This document shows, piece after piece, positions 1 through 7,334 of a DNA stretch of 12,790 nucleotides. The stretch lies in contig URNJ01000040.1 of NCBI GenBank assembly GCA_900549215.1, positions 1 through 12,790 on the forward strand. Reading direction: 5' to 3'. Numbering within the stretch: the stretch's first letter is position 1; every line of letters begins with the position of its first letter. The stretch is from an uncultured Collinsella sp. GTDB lineage: Bacteria; Actinomycetota; Coriobacteriia; Coriobacteriales; Coriobacteriaceae. Made by a program: the position numbers and the translations under genes. Under the pieces are notes generated by a model, which saw only the letters and a program-made list of their open reading frames with translations, searched no databases and was not told where the DNA came from.

Positions 1-2802
1 GGCGCGGCCGCTCATCTGGTTAAACTCAATGCCGCCAAACGGCATGTGATAGAGCACGACATGGCGAATATCGGGCAGGTTGACGCCCTCACCAAAGGCG
101 GATGTCGAGACGATGCAGCTGAGGCTGCCGTCTCGAAACGCCTCTTCTACGCGATGGCGGTCGGTGCGCGTAAGGCCAGCGTTATAGAACGCGATACGGG
201 TCGCACAGTCGGGAACGCGTTTGCGTAGTGTCTTGGCAAGCGCCACGGACTGGTCGCGCGAGTTCACATAGATAACGGTCTTCTCCCCCGTCGCCACAAT
301 CGACACCAAACGGTTCTCGCGGCTCGCAAGATCTCGGTCGTCCTCAAGCTGCAGGTTCTCGCGCACCGTCTCGTCGACCACCGTGTGAGTGATCGGAAGC
401 ATGCGGGCAAGCTCGGCCACGACCGGAGCCGTCGCGGTGGCCGTCGCGGCCATAACGACCGGGTCGCCCAAGGCTTTGAGGATATCGGGCATGTCGAGAT
501 AGGCGCTGCGGTCGCCGCCCTTGGCAAGGCCGGCGTGGTGCGCCTCATCGATAACGACAAAGCCGATGCGGCCCGAACGCGCAAAGCGGTCACGGTAGAT
601 AGACAGGAACTCGGGCGTCGTGAGCACGATACCGGTGCGGCCCGAAGCTAGACCGGCGAACACGTTATCGCGTGCGGCCTCCACGGTCTCGCCGGTCAAC
701 ACGCCGACGCCAATGCCAAGCGCTGCCATCGTCGACGAGAGGTGATAGGCCTGGTCGGCAACGAGCGCACGCAGCGGATAGACAAAGATGCTCGCACGCC
801 CGCGAAGCACCGCCTCACGCGCGGCATGCACATGGAAGATGAGCGACTTGCCACGCCCCGTTCCCATAACGGCCAGAACACTTTGGTGATCGGCCAGGGC
901 ATCGAGCGCCTCGACCTGCGCGCGGTGTGGTGGGGGGGAGCCGATAAAGCTATGGATAAGCGAGCGCGTCAGCTCGGTATAAGAAAGCTGGGCGAGTGTC
1001 TCGCGCTTACGCGACTCCAGGCGCAGGCCGGAATCCGCCGGCCGCACGCCACGACGAAGCTCGCATGCCGGATCGTCGACGCTGGGCAGCGTGGTATCGC
1101 GGACCAGAACATCCTTGATCATGAGCTTGGGCTTCACACGCCCCTGCCAATGCTCGGCAACGGCCTCGAATACCAAGTCGACAGCGCTATCGCAGTTGAT
1201 GAGCTTATCGATTTGCGGCACGCGGAACATAATGGCCGGCACGCTCGCGGCGCCATCGGTCGCCACAAAGCGCATGTGCTCGCCGGTTTTGCCCACCACG
1301 GCGCGATCGCACATCGTCACGCCCTCGGCGGCCAGCAGCGGCACCTTGTTGCCCTGGCCAAACGGCTCAAGACGGGAAATCTGCTCTATAGTCTCGATAT
1401 TCAGCTCGGAAAGGTCGACCGTAGCGGCAACCTCGTCGATGTCTTCAAAGTCCTCGGCGGGAATCTCCGATAGCACGGCGGAAAGGCGACGACGGAATTC
1501 ATCGAGCTTGGATGCCTCGATGGTCACACCCACCGCACCGGCATGTCCGCCGCGACGAATCAGCAGGTCGGAACAGCGCTCGACGGCGTCAAACAGGTTA
1601 ACTTTGCCCACCGAGCGACCAGAGCCACGCGCGATACCGTCCTCGATCGAGAACAGCAGCGCCGGCACGTGATAGCGGTTGGTCAGACGGCTTGCCACGA
1701 TGCCCTTGACACCCTCGTGCCAGCCTTCGCCGCCCACGACGATCGCGCGTCCGCCGTCATAGGTCTCCTCGACCTTTGCCATGGCATCGCGCGTGAGCTC
1801 CGCCTCGATCTCACGGCGCTGGCGGTTGATTTCCTCGAGCTCAGCCGCCAGCGCGCTTGCTTCGATGGGATTGCGGGCAAGCAGCAGGTCGAGCGCCAGC
1901 TTTGGATCGGCCATGCGACCGGCAGCGTTTAAGCGGGGAATGAGCGAGAATGACAGGCCATCCGCCGTAATGCTCGAAAGGTCCGCTTTGGCGAGTGCGG
2001 CAAGTGCGATGTAGCCGGGACGGGCCGTCACGCGCATCTGCTGGATGCCCTCGGCGACCAGTGCGCGGTTCTCGGGCGTAAGCGGCATCATGTCGGATAC
2101 GGTGCCCAGCGCCGCGACCTCTATCAGCGAACGCCAATACGACGGCTTGCCCAGGCGCTCACCCAGGACTTGCACCAGCTTGAGCGCCACACCAGCACCG
2201 GCAAGCTCGCGCGAGGGGCCCTCGTCCTCGAGCTTGGGGTCGGTCAGGGGCACACCCTGCGGCACCTGGTCGGAGGGCTCGTGATGGTCCGTGACCACCA
2301 AATCGATCCCCAGGCTCTCCAGATAGGAAACCTCTTCCTTGGCGGCAATGCCGTTATCGACGGTCACGATCAGCTGGGGGCGAGCGAGCTCGTTAACGCG
2401 GTCGAGTGCCGCGCGCGAAAGACCGTAGCCCTCATCAAAGCGATGCGGAATAAACGGCGTGACATCGGCGCCAAACGTGCGCAGCGCCTCGGTCAACAGA
2501 CAGGTCGATGTAATACCGTCAACGTCAAAATCACCAAAGACGGCAATGTGCTCGTGGTTGCGAATAGCGCGCTCGACGCGGTCGGCAACGACCGACATGC
2601 CCGGGATAATAAGTGGGTCGGCCCAGTCGCGATCGAGCGAAGGCGTCAAAAACAGCTGGCCTTCCTCGATGGATGTAATGCCGTGCGCAACCATAATGCG
2701 CGCCACCAGCCCGGGTATGCCCAGGCCAGCCGAAAGCTCCTTTTCGAGCTCGGGGTTTTGCTGAGCAACCGCCCAGCGATGCGTCGTCTTAAGCGATGAC
2801 AT
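1..2802 (-). CDS. recJ: RecJ single-strand exonuclease fused to a RecQ-like DEAH helicase (partial)
   Basis: The reading frame stays open for 934 codons from ATG at 2802 to the window edge, so the C-terminus is missing. Residues about 85-430 form a RecJ core: GDFDVDG (90-96), TVDNG (147-151), the DHH triad at 172-174, GTVSD (233-237), and a DHHA1 part with GGHAGAVG (418-425), where the usual AAG is AVG. An OB-fold-like part spans about 455-570. This equals a whole RecJ (E. coli about 577 aa). Residues about 600-934 are an SF2 helicase: GTGRGKS (647-653), DEAH (752-755), TATAT (787-791), GEGVNLP (904-910) and QMSGRA at the cut end. RecJ degrades single-stranded DNA 5' to 3' in recombination and repair; the helicase could unwind for it (inference). 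The start follows GGGGGT by 8 nt and an in-frame TGA lies shortly upstream. RecJ identity is secure; the helicase subtype (RecQ-like) is less so. Confidence 0.93.
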   Translation of the reverse strand, partial: MSSLKTTHRWAVAQQNPELEKELSAGLGIPGLVARIMVAHGITSIEEGQLFLTPSLDRDWADPLIIPGMSVVADRVERAIRNHEHIAVFGDFDVDGITSTCLLTEALRTFGADVTPFIPHRFDEGYGLSRAALDRVNELARPQLIVTVDNGIAAKEEVSYLESLGIDLVVTDHHEPSDQVPQGVPLTDPKLEDEGPSRELAGAGVALKLVQVLGERLGKPSYWRSLIEVAALGTVSDMMPLTPENRALVAEGIQQMRVTARPGYIALAALAKADLSSITADGLSFSLIPRLNAAGRMADPKLALDLLLARNPIEASALAAELEEINRQRREIEAELTRDAMAKVEETYDGGRAIVVGGEGWHEGVKGIVASRLTNRYHVPALLFSIEDGIARGSGRSVGKVNLFDAVERCSDLLIRRGGHAGAVGVTIEASKLDEFRRRLSAVLSEIPAEDFEDIDEVAATVDLSELNIETIEQISRLEPFGQGNKVPLLAAEGVTMCDRAVVGKTGEHMRFVATDGAASVPAIMFRVPQIDKLINCDSAVDLVFEAVAEHWQGRVKPKLMIKDVLVRDTTLPSVDDPACELRRGVRPADSGLRLESRKRETLAQLSYTELTRSLIHSFIGSPPPHRAQVEALDALADHQSVLAVMGTGRGKSLIFHVHAAREAVLRGRASIFVYPLRALVADQAYHLSSTMAALGIGVGVLTGETVEAARDNVFAGLASGRTGIVLTTPEFLSIYRDRFARSGRIGFVVIDEAHHAGLAKGGDRSAYLDMPDILKALGDPVVMAATATATAPVVAELARMLPITHTVVDETVRENLQLEDDRDLASRENRLVSIVATGEKTVIYVNSRDQSVALAKTLRKRVPDCATRIAFYNAGLTRTDRHRVEEAFRDGSLSCIVSTSAFGEGVNLPDIRHVVLYHMPFGGIEFNQMSGRA

Positions 2803-2854
2803 AAGCGCCCACCCCCGATAGGGGCAGGTCGCCGCGATACCTCTCACGGTTCAT
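2789..2854 (-). other. Candidate 21-codon upstream ORF overlapping the recJ start
   Basis: ATG at 2852-2854 is preceded by AGAGGA at 9 nt, a better Shine-Dalgarno than many genes here have. It opens 21 codons (MNRERYRGDLPLSGVGAYVIA) and ends at TAA 2789-2791, about a dozen bases inside recJ in a different frame. It lies downstream of the TATAAT promoter box, so it should be in the recJ leader. It could couple recJ translation or be chance; I recognise no family. Confidence 0.25.
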
Positions 2855-2910
2855 AGCGATGAGTCCTCTGTGTATGCCCGCTTCGGCAGGCAGATCTGTT
2901 GAACGAATTT

Positions 2911-2916
2911 ATTATA
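2911..2916 (-). promoter_or_regulatory. Candidate recJ promoter (-10 TATAAT)
   Basis: The minus strand carries a perfect TATAAT here, in the only A/T-rich patch of the divergent region. No good -35 is seen 16-18 nt upstream (GGCTCT at 17 nt). Transcription would start near 2904, leaving a leader of about 100 nt before recJ. The rest of 2803-3078 holds the opposing promoter and small inverted repeats such as CTCGA-aataa-TCGAG near 2983-2997. Confidence 0.45.
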
Positions 2917-3001
2917 CCGTGCGGCACGGACGCAGAGCCTCGCAGCACGCCGTGGTTTCGGTAAACGATGTCGGTAATATCCTCGAAATAATCGAGCGTT
3001 T

Positions 3002-3033
3002 TTGACGCACGGACGCATGCGAGCGTCTAGCAT
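3002..3033 (+). promoter_or_regulatory. Candidate promoter of the BASS transporter gene
   Basis: TTGACG at 3002-3007 is a good -35 hexamer. The best -10 match is TAGCAT at 3028-3033, but the 20-nt spacer is long; GTCTAG at 17 nt is a poorer match. The transcript would start about 40 nt before the ATG at 3079, and AGGGAG lies 12 nt before that ATG. The call is tentative. Confidence 0.28.
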
Positions 3034-3078
3034 ATCCATTCAAAACGGATTCACGAGCAAAGGGAGTCACAAGCGCAT

Positions 3079-4077
3079 ATGAAGCAATGGGTTGGACTGG
3101 GCAAGTTTCTCGCGGGGCATATGCAGGTCATCGTTCCGATTTGCGTGGCGCTCGGCGTGCTCTTTCCTCAGCAGATCGGCGTGCTCAAGCCCATCGTTCC
3201 CACCTTGTTTGCCTTTATGACGTTTCAGGGTGCGCTCAGCAACACCTTTCAACAGGTAGCCGAGGTGTTCCGCCGCCCCCTGCATCTGATTTTGGCGCTG
3301 CTGGTCTCGGCGGTGTTTATTCCCATAGCAGCCTATGCCATGGGGTCGCTGTTCTTTGGTTCCAATCCCAACCTTGTCTGCGGCATCGTTCTCGAATACA
3401 GTGTGCCCGTAGCCGTCACCGCTTTTATGTGGATTAGCATGTTCGGTGGCAACGGACCGCTCGCGCTCACCATCATCCTAACGTCCTCGGTCATCTCACC
3501 TGTGACGATTCCGCTCACGCTTAAGCTCTTACTGGGCGCCACCGTCTCGATCGATGTACCGAGCATGATGCAAGACATGGCCTTCATGATCGCCATCCCC
3601 GCCGTGCTCGGCATCGTGATCAACGAGCTCACGCGTGGATGGGGACACGAGAAGCTCTCCCCCGCGCTCTCGCCCGCCTGCAAGTTCATGATGATAGGCG
3701 TCATCGCGTCCAACTCCACCGCCATGAGTGAGTACGTTCTGCACATGAACGCGGTGCGCTTGGAAGTCGCCCTCTTTATTTTGGTCTTCGCCATCAGTGG
3801 CTTTGTCGTCGGTTTTCTGGTCGCCCACGCGCTGCATCTGCCATATAGCGAGACGACCACCATGTGCTTTACCTGCGGCATGCGTAACATCTCTTCAGGC
3901 GCCGTCATCGCTACGCAGTACTTTCCGGGCGAAGTCGTGTTTCCCGTCATGTGCGGAACGCTGTTTCAGCAGGTACTCGCCTCGCTTATCGGACATCTCT
4001 TTGAGCGTCTGACCGGCGAGGAGCGCGCCGCCCAGCGCAAGCGCGTCGAAGCCGGCCGCGACGCCATGGCACGCTAG
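3079..4077 (+). CDS. Bile acid:sodium symporter (BASS) family transporter
   Basis: This 332-residue, very hydrophobic protein has about nine or ten membrane helices (roughly 14-30, 36-52, 67-90, 99-121, 127-150, 166-183, 203-215, 228-250, 270-305) and a short basic cytoplasmic tail (312-332). The repeated half-site arrangement, the segment EYSVPVAVTAFMW (106-118) and the late motif CGMRNISSGAVIATQYFP (266-283) fit the BASS family, which moves organic anions with sodium. Bacterial members carry bile acids, pantoate or other carboxylates, so the substrate cannot be named from sequence. It stands alone between two minus-strand operons. The start has AGGGAG at a rather long 12 nt; no better start is nearby. 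Family confidence is high, substrate confidence low. Confidence 0.87.
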   Translation: MKQWVGLGKFLAGHMQVIVPICVALGVLFPQQIGVLKPIVPTLFAFMTFQGALSNTFQQVAEVFRRPLHLILALLVSAVFIPIAAYAMGSLFFGSNPNLVCGIVLEYSVPVAVTAFMWISMFGGNGPLALTIILTSSVISPVTIPLTLKLLLGATVSIDVPSMMQDMAFMIAIPAVLGIVINELTRGWGHEKLSPALSPACKFMMIGVIASNSTAMSEYVLHMNAVRLEVALFILVFAISGFVVGFLVAHALHLPYSETTTMCFTCGMRNISSGAVIATQYFPGEVVFPVMCGTLFQQVLASLIGHLFERLTGEERAAQRKRVEAGRDAMAR

Positions 4078-4105
4078 ACTGTCCGCATTACGCGGGTGTT
4101 AGTCT
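4076..4105. terminator. Weak convergent hairpin between the BASS gene and the DUF4931 gene
   Basis: AGACT and AGTCT (4076-4080 and 4101-4105) enclose CCGC-attac-GCGG, giving an interrupted stem in the 30-bp gap between two convergent genes. There is no real T-run on either side, so it may be a weak or factor-assisted end for both transcripts. Confidence 0.3.
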
Positions 4106-4107
4106 TG

Positions 4108-4905
4108 CTATACGAGCGTTTCCAGATGCGCACGCAGCCGCTCAGCATCGATATCGAGCGTTGTCTCGGCATTGACCTGGGCCAAACGATAGCCGACAAA
4201 GTAGGGCGAAACCACCCAACGCGGCAGCGCCTTGGCAATGGTCCGACCGCCCAGGTGATAGAAGAACAAGTTGTACGACTCTGCACGACCACCGTGGTGC
4301 TCGTTTAGGATATAGCGCAGAGCTACCTGGATCGCATCGGCGAAGAGATCCACCTCGGCTTGGTCTCTCGTGTCATCGCTGGCGGCGATTCCCTGCGGGG
4401 CTGAAACGTTGACCTCAAAGAACCCCATGATCGGTTCGGTTGAGATGTTGACCGCGATTCTCCCCTGTTGCCAGACATTTATGCCTTCGAAATTGGCAGA
4501 AGTCAGCGAAGCATAACCGTCCTCCTGCTCCAAACCCACAATCTGCATATGCGGATGAACGAGACTACCGCCCGAGAGCGGACCCTTGTTCTTGTACATA
4601 AGCACGCTTCGATACTGCCGTGAATCGATCATCTGCTGCCAGCAACCCAGGGCAAACCGCATCACATGGTGGAGTTCACCCGGCTCATAGGTCACCAGGT
4701 CGGCGTCGTGATTGGCCGACTCGATCAGCACGGTTTGACGGGTGGCGCGCAGGGTCTTGAACTTATTCTCGAGCCAGATGCAGTCACCGTCGCGCCGGAC
4801 AATATTGGTGAGCCCCTCCGTGTTGCAAAAGGGACACGCGGTACCGGGGCGACGGTTGTCGTCGGGCTTGCCGCTCGCCTGCTGAACATCGAATACAAGT
4901 GCCAC
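4108..4905 (-). CDS. DUF4931-type GalT/HIT-superfamily nucleotidyltransferase-like protein
   Basis: The 265-residue soluble protein has a likely zinc pair CPFC (24-27) and the sequence HPHMQ (117-121). The latter matches the galactose-1-phosphate uridylyltransferase active site, where the second His (here H119) is the residue that carries the nucleotide. SPYFVGYRLAQVN near the end and the overall spacing resemble the DUF4931 family; the assignment is from memory of the family. By GalT chemistry it could transfer or cleave a nucleotidyl group, but the substrate is unknown. The start is GTG at 4903-4905, chosen because GGAGGT (4913-4918) sits 7 nt upstream inside the last codons of cutC, 3 nt beyond its stop. 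The two genes are therefore one translationally linked operon. Confidence 0.75.
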   Translation of the reverse strand: MALVFDVQQASGKPDDNRRPGTACPFCNTEGLTNIVRRDGDCIWLENKFKTLRATRQTVLIESANHDADLVTYEPGELHHVMRFALGCWQQMIDSRQYRSVLMYKNKGPLSGGSLVHPHMQIVGLEQEDGYASLTSANFEGINVWQQGRIAVNISTEPIMGFFEVNVSAPQGIAASDDTRDQAEVDLFADAIQVALRYILNEHHGGRAESYNLFFYHLGGRTIAKALPRWVVSPYFVGYRLAQVNAETTLDIDAERLRAHLETLV

Positions 4906-4908
4906 GGG

Positions 4909-5586
4909 CTACACCTCCAGCGGTACGATCCTTGTGCCGTGGAGCTCGGACACGCCCAATGCCGCTGCAACCGCATCACGGTTGGCCGCGGTAATACCGC
5001 CGCCGGGAAGGATGGTCAAGCGGTCGCCTGCATACTCGATTAGGCGAGCCAGGTGATCGAAGTTGTCCTCAATCGACGTGCCGGTCGCGCCGCCATGCGT
5101 CAGGATGCGCGTAACGCCGCAGTCGGCAAGCGTGTCGACGGCATCGAGTTGAGCCTCGGGCGAGAGCTGGTCAAACGCCATGTGGAAGGTGATGTCGATG
5201 GGCTCACGCTTGCATTCCTCGGTCGCGCAGCCCGCGGCCATCACGAGGGCGCCCAACGTAAGCTCGTCGAGCGCCCATCCGCCAGCGCAGGGCTTGCAGC
5301 AGCCAAAGACCAAGCCGTCGGCGCCGGCGCTCACGGCAAGGCCCAAGTCCATCTCCATCATGCGCAGCTCGTCCTGGTTGTAGTGAAAGTCGCCGCCACG
5401 CGGACGGATCATGCACATCACCCGTGAATCGTGCTCATGGGCATAGTTAACCGTAGCGCTGATAACGCCGGCCGAGGGCGTGGTACCACCGACGGCAAGG
5501 TTGTCGCACAGCTCAATGCGTCTTGCACCGGCATCGATAGCCGCCGGCACCCGCTCAAAGTTCTCGGCACAAAACTCGTACAGCAT
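4909..5586 (-). CDS. cutC: CutC family protein
   Basis: This 225-residue TIM-barrel protein shows the CutC landmarks: LYEFCAENFERVPAAIDAGA then RIELCDNLAVGGTTPS (23-38), the conserved MIRPRGGDFHY (about 78-88), ITFHMAFDQ (about 150-158), ILTHGGA (about 180-186), ILPGGGI and ELHGTRI at the end. CutC was linked to copper homeostasis in E. coli; that role is disputed and the biochemical activity is unsettled. I chose the internal ATG at 5584-5586 because GGGGGT lies 6 nt upstream and the protein then begins as CutC normally does; a start at 5643 would add 19 unrelated residues. It is the first gene of a two-gene operon with the GalT-like gene. It ends earlier than the E. coli protein, as some Gram-positive homologues do. 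Confidence 0.9.
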   Translation of the reverse strand: MLYEFCAENFERVPAAIDAGARRIELCDNLAVGGTTPSAGVISATVNYAHEHDSRVMCMIRPRGGDFHYNQDELRMMEMDLGLAVSAGADGLVFGCCKPCAGGWALDELTLGALVMAAGCATEECKREPIDITFHMAFDQLSPEAQLDAVDTLADCGVTRILTHGGATGTSIEDNFDHLARLIEYAGDRLTILPGGGITAANRDAVAAALGVSELHGTRIVPLEV

Positions 5587-5644
5587 AGATAGACCCCCAA
5601 AGACAGCAGATGTTTTCCGACGGGCATTGTCACACATCCCCATG

Positions 5645-5713
5645 AAGTTGCGGTGGAATAGGGACTGTTTTGGCCTCTGGAGCCCCTATTCAGTCCCTAT
5701 TCCACCGCAACTT
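5645..5713. repeat. 69-bp element with perfect 23-bp inverted repeats
   Basis: Arms 5645-5667 and 5691-5713 are exact reverse complements with a 23-nt centre (5668-5690). The right side also carries a direct repeat CCCTATTC at 5684-5691 and 5695-5702, so the left arm has a second, shifted partner. No coding signal is present. It lies between the cutC start and the liv terminator. It looks like a palindromic intergenic repeat (REP or MITE-like), although a single copy in this window cannot prove that. Confidence 0.8.
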
Positions 5714-5752
5714 AAAAGGGGCGCTGACTGGGTTAGTCAGCGCCCCTTTTTT
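5714..5752. terminator. Strong intrinsic terminator of the liv operon
   Basis: A perfect 16-bp stem (5714-5729 with 5735-5750) has the GC core GGGGCGCTGACT, a 5-nt loop and flanking A and T runs. It is 7 bp beyond the livF stop codon and should end the liv transcript. The T-run is longer when read on the plus strand (TTTTTT) than on the minus strand (TTTT), so it can act in both directions. It separates the liv operon from the co-directional cutC operon. Confidence 0.92.
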
Positions 5753-5759
5753 GAATGGA

Positions 5760-6473
5760 TTAACCACCCAGATATGCCTTGCGGACGTTGTCGTCGTGCA
5801 GGAGTTCTTGGCCGGTGCCGGTCATGGTGATCTTGCCGGTCTCGAGCACGTAGCCGCGTGTGGCGATCGAGAGCGCCATCTGCGCGTTCTGCTCGACCAG
5901 AAGCACCGTGGTGCCGGCCTTGTGCAGGTCCTCGACAATCTGGAAGATCTGCTCAATCAGAATCGGCGCCAGACCCATGGAGGGCTCGTCGAGCATAAGC
6001 AGTTTGGGGTTGCTCATAAGGGCACGGCCCATAACGAGCATCTGCTGCTCGCCACCCGAAAGGGTACCAGCGACCTGGCGACGGCGCTCCTTAAGGCGCG
6101 GGAACTGCTCGTAGACGCGCTCAAGACCCGGAGCAACCGTGGACTTGGGCTGCGTGTAGGCGCCCATCTCCAGGTTCTCCTCGACCGTCATCTGCAAAAA
6201 GGCGCGACGGCCCTCGGGGACCTGAGCCAGACCCTTACCTACCAGCTTGTCGGCAGGCGTATGGGTGATGTCCTCGCCCATAAACTTGATGGAGCCGGTC
6301 TTGGAACGCAGCAGGCCCGAGACAGTCTTAAGCGTTGTAGACTTGCCGGCACCGTTCGCGCCGATCAAGGCCACGATCTCACCCTCGTTGACGTTAAAGG
6401 AGATGTCCTTGATGGCGTGGATAGCGCCGTACCAGACGTTGATGTTGTAGACGGAAAGCATCGGCTCTGCCAT
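5760..6473 (-). CDS. livF: Branched-chain amino acid ABC transporter ATP-binding protein LivF
   Basis: The 237-residue ATPase binds and hydrolyses ATP on the cytoplasmic face of the LivHM channel, paired with LivG. Walker A is GANGAGKST (38-46), the Q-loop is at Q84, the signature LSGGEQQ is at 138-144 and Walker B LLMLDEP is at 158-164. The switch position reads VEQN (193-196) where most ABC ATPases have His; this is the normal LivF form and separates it from LivG. VPEGRRAF (85-92) is also typical of LivF. Its ATG directly follows the livG stop TAA, and AAGGGGGA lies 7 nt upstream within livG, which implies translational coupling. It is the last gene of the operon. Length and motifs are complete. 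Confidence 0.96.
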   Translation of the reverse strand: MAEPMLSVYNINVWYGAIHAIKDISFNVNEGEIVALIGANGAGKSTTLKTVSGLLRSKTGSIKFMGEDITHTPADKLVGKGLAQVPEGRRAFLQMTVEENLEMGAYTQPKSTVAPGLERVYEQFPRLKERRRQVAGTLSGGEQQMLVMGRALMSNPKLLMLDEPSMGLAPILIEQIFQIVEDLHKAGTTVLLVEQNAQMALSIATRGYVLETGKITMTGTGQELLHDDNVRKAYLGG

Positions 6474-7334
6474 TTAGTTCTCCCCCTTATCCTGCTTGCC
6501 CAGATATGCCTCAATAACAGCGTCGTTGTTCTGGATTTCCTCCGCCGTGCCCTTGGCGATGACCTTACCAAAGTTGAGCACGCAGATGCCCTCGCAGATG
6601 TTCATAACGAGCGACATATCATGCTCGATAAGCATGATGGCAATGCCAAAAGTGTCGCGAATCTTGACGATGTTCTCCATGAGCTCCGCGGTCTCGGACG
6701 GGTTCATGCCGGCGGCAGGCTCGTCGAGCAGCAGCAGCTTGGGGTTGGTCGCAAGAGCGCGGACAATCTCCAGACGACGTTGAGCACCGTAGGGCAGCGA
6801 GCCGGCCTGCTCGTTTGCCAGGTGCTCCATATCAAAGATGGACAGCAACTCCATGGCGCGCTCGTGGGCAGCCTTCTCGTGCTTCCAGTACGTCGGCAGG
6901 CGCAGCACGCCCTCAAAGCCGGAATAGCGCTCCTGGTTGTGCAGACCGACCTTAACGTTGTCCTCCACCGTCATGGTGTTGAACAGGCGAATGTTCTGGA
7001 ATGTACGGGCAATACCCATACGGTTGACCTGATAGACCGACTTGCCCGAGGTGTCCTCGCCGTCGAGCAGGATGGTGCCGTGCGTGGGCTGATACACCTT
7101 GGTGAGCAGGTTGAAGACCGTGGTCTTACCGGCACCGTTGGGACCGATCAGACCGGCGATCTCGGTCTTGCCGATAGTCAGGCTAAAGTCGTCGACTGCC
7201 TTAAGGCCACCGAACTCAATGCCCAGGTGGATGCACTCGAGTGCCGGGCGCTCGCCCAGGTCGCGGTCGGGAACGATGGCGCCAGAAGGATACGGGACCA
7301 TCTTGCCCTTGTTGAACTCAAACTTACTGGGCAT
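6474..7334 (-). CDS. livG: Branched-chain amino acid ABC transporter ATP-binding protein LivG
   Basis: The 286-residue ATPase is the partner of LivF. Walker A is GPNGAGKTT (64-72), the Q-loop TFQNIRLF (111-118), the signature LPYGAQRRLEI (180-190), Walker B LLLDEP (201-206) and the switch IEHDM (236-240, H238). The signature is the LivG variant of LSGGQ. About 30 residues precede the usual start of the domain (ALECIHLGIEF), a modest N-terminal extension. The start at 7334 was preferred to the upstream ATG at 7361 because AAGGAGGT sits 8 nt before it. The gene overlaps the end of livM by 11 bp. Confidence 0.95.
   Translation of the reverse strand: MPSKFEFNKGKMVPYPSGAIVPDRDLGERPALECIHLGIEFGGLKAVDDFSLTIGKTEIAGLIGPNGAGKTTVFNLLTKVYQPTHGTILLDGEDTSGKSVYQVNRMGIARTFQNIRLFNTMTVEDNVKVGLHNQERYSGFEGVLRLPTYWKHEKAAHERAMELLSIFDMEHLANEQAGSLPYGAQRRLEIVRALATNPKLLLLDEPAAGMNPSETAELMENIVKIRDTFGIAIMLIEHDMSLVMNICEGICVLNFGKVIAKGTAEEIQNNDAVIEAYLGKQDKGEN

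Noticed and set aside
742..2799. Plus-strand frames of 129 to 243 codons opposite recJ
   Set aside because: The minus strand holds one continuous frame with all RecJ and helicase motifs; the opposite frames have no recognisable content.
2851..3039. 62-codon minus-strand frame upstream of recJ, with its TGA overlapping the short-ORF ATG
   Set aside because: It has no ribosome site, an Arg- and Cys-rich unrecognisable sequence, and it would span the TATAAT promoter box.
4909..5586. Possible C-terminal truncation of CutC (225 aa against about 248 in E. coli)
   Set aside because: All core motifs are present, shorter Gram-positive CutC proteins are known to me, and the stop is well placed with the next gene's ribosome site inside the last codons.
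5760..6473. Missing switch histidine in LivF (VEQN)
   Set aside because: This substitution is the usual state of LivF proteins, while LivG keeps IEHDM, as seen here.
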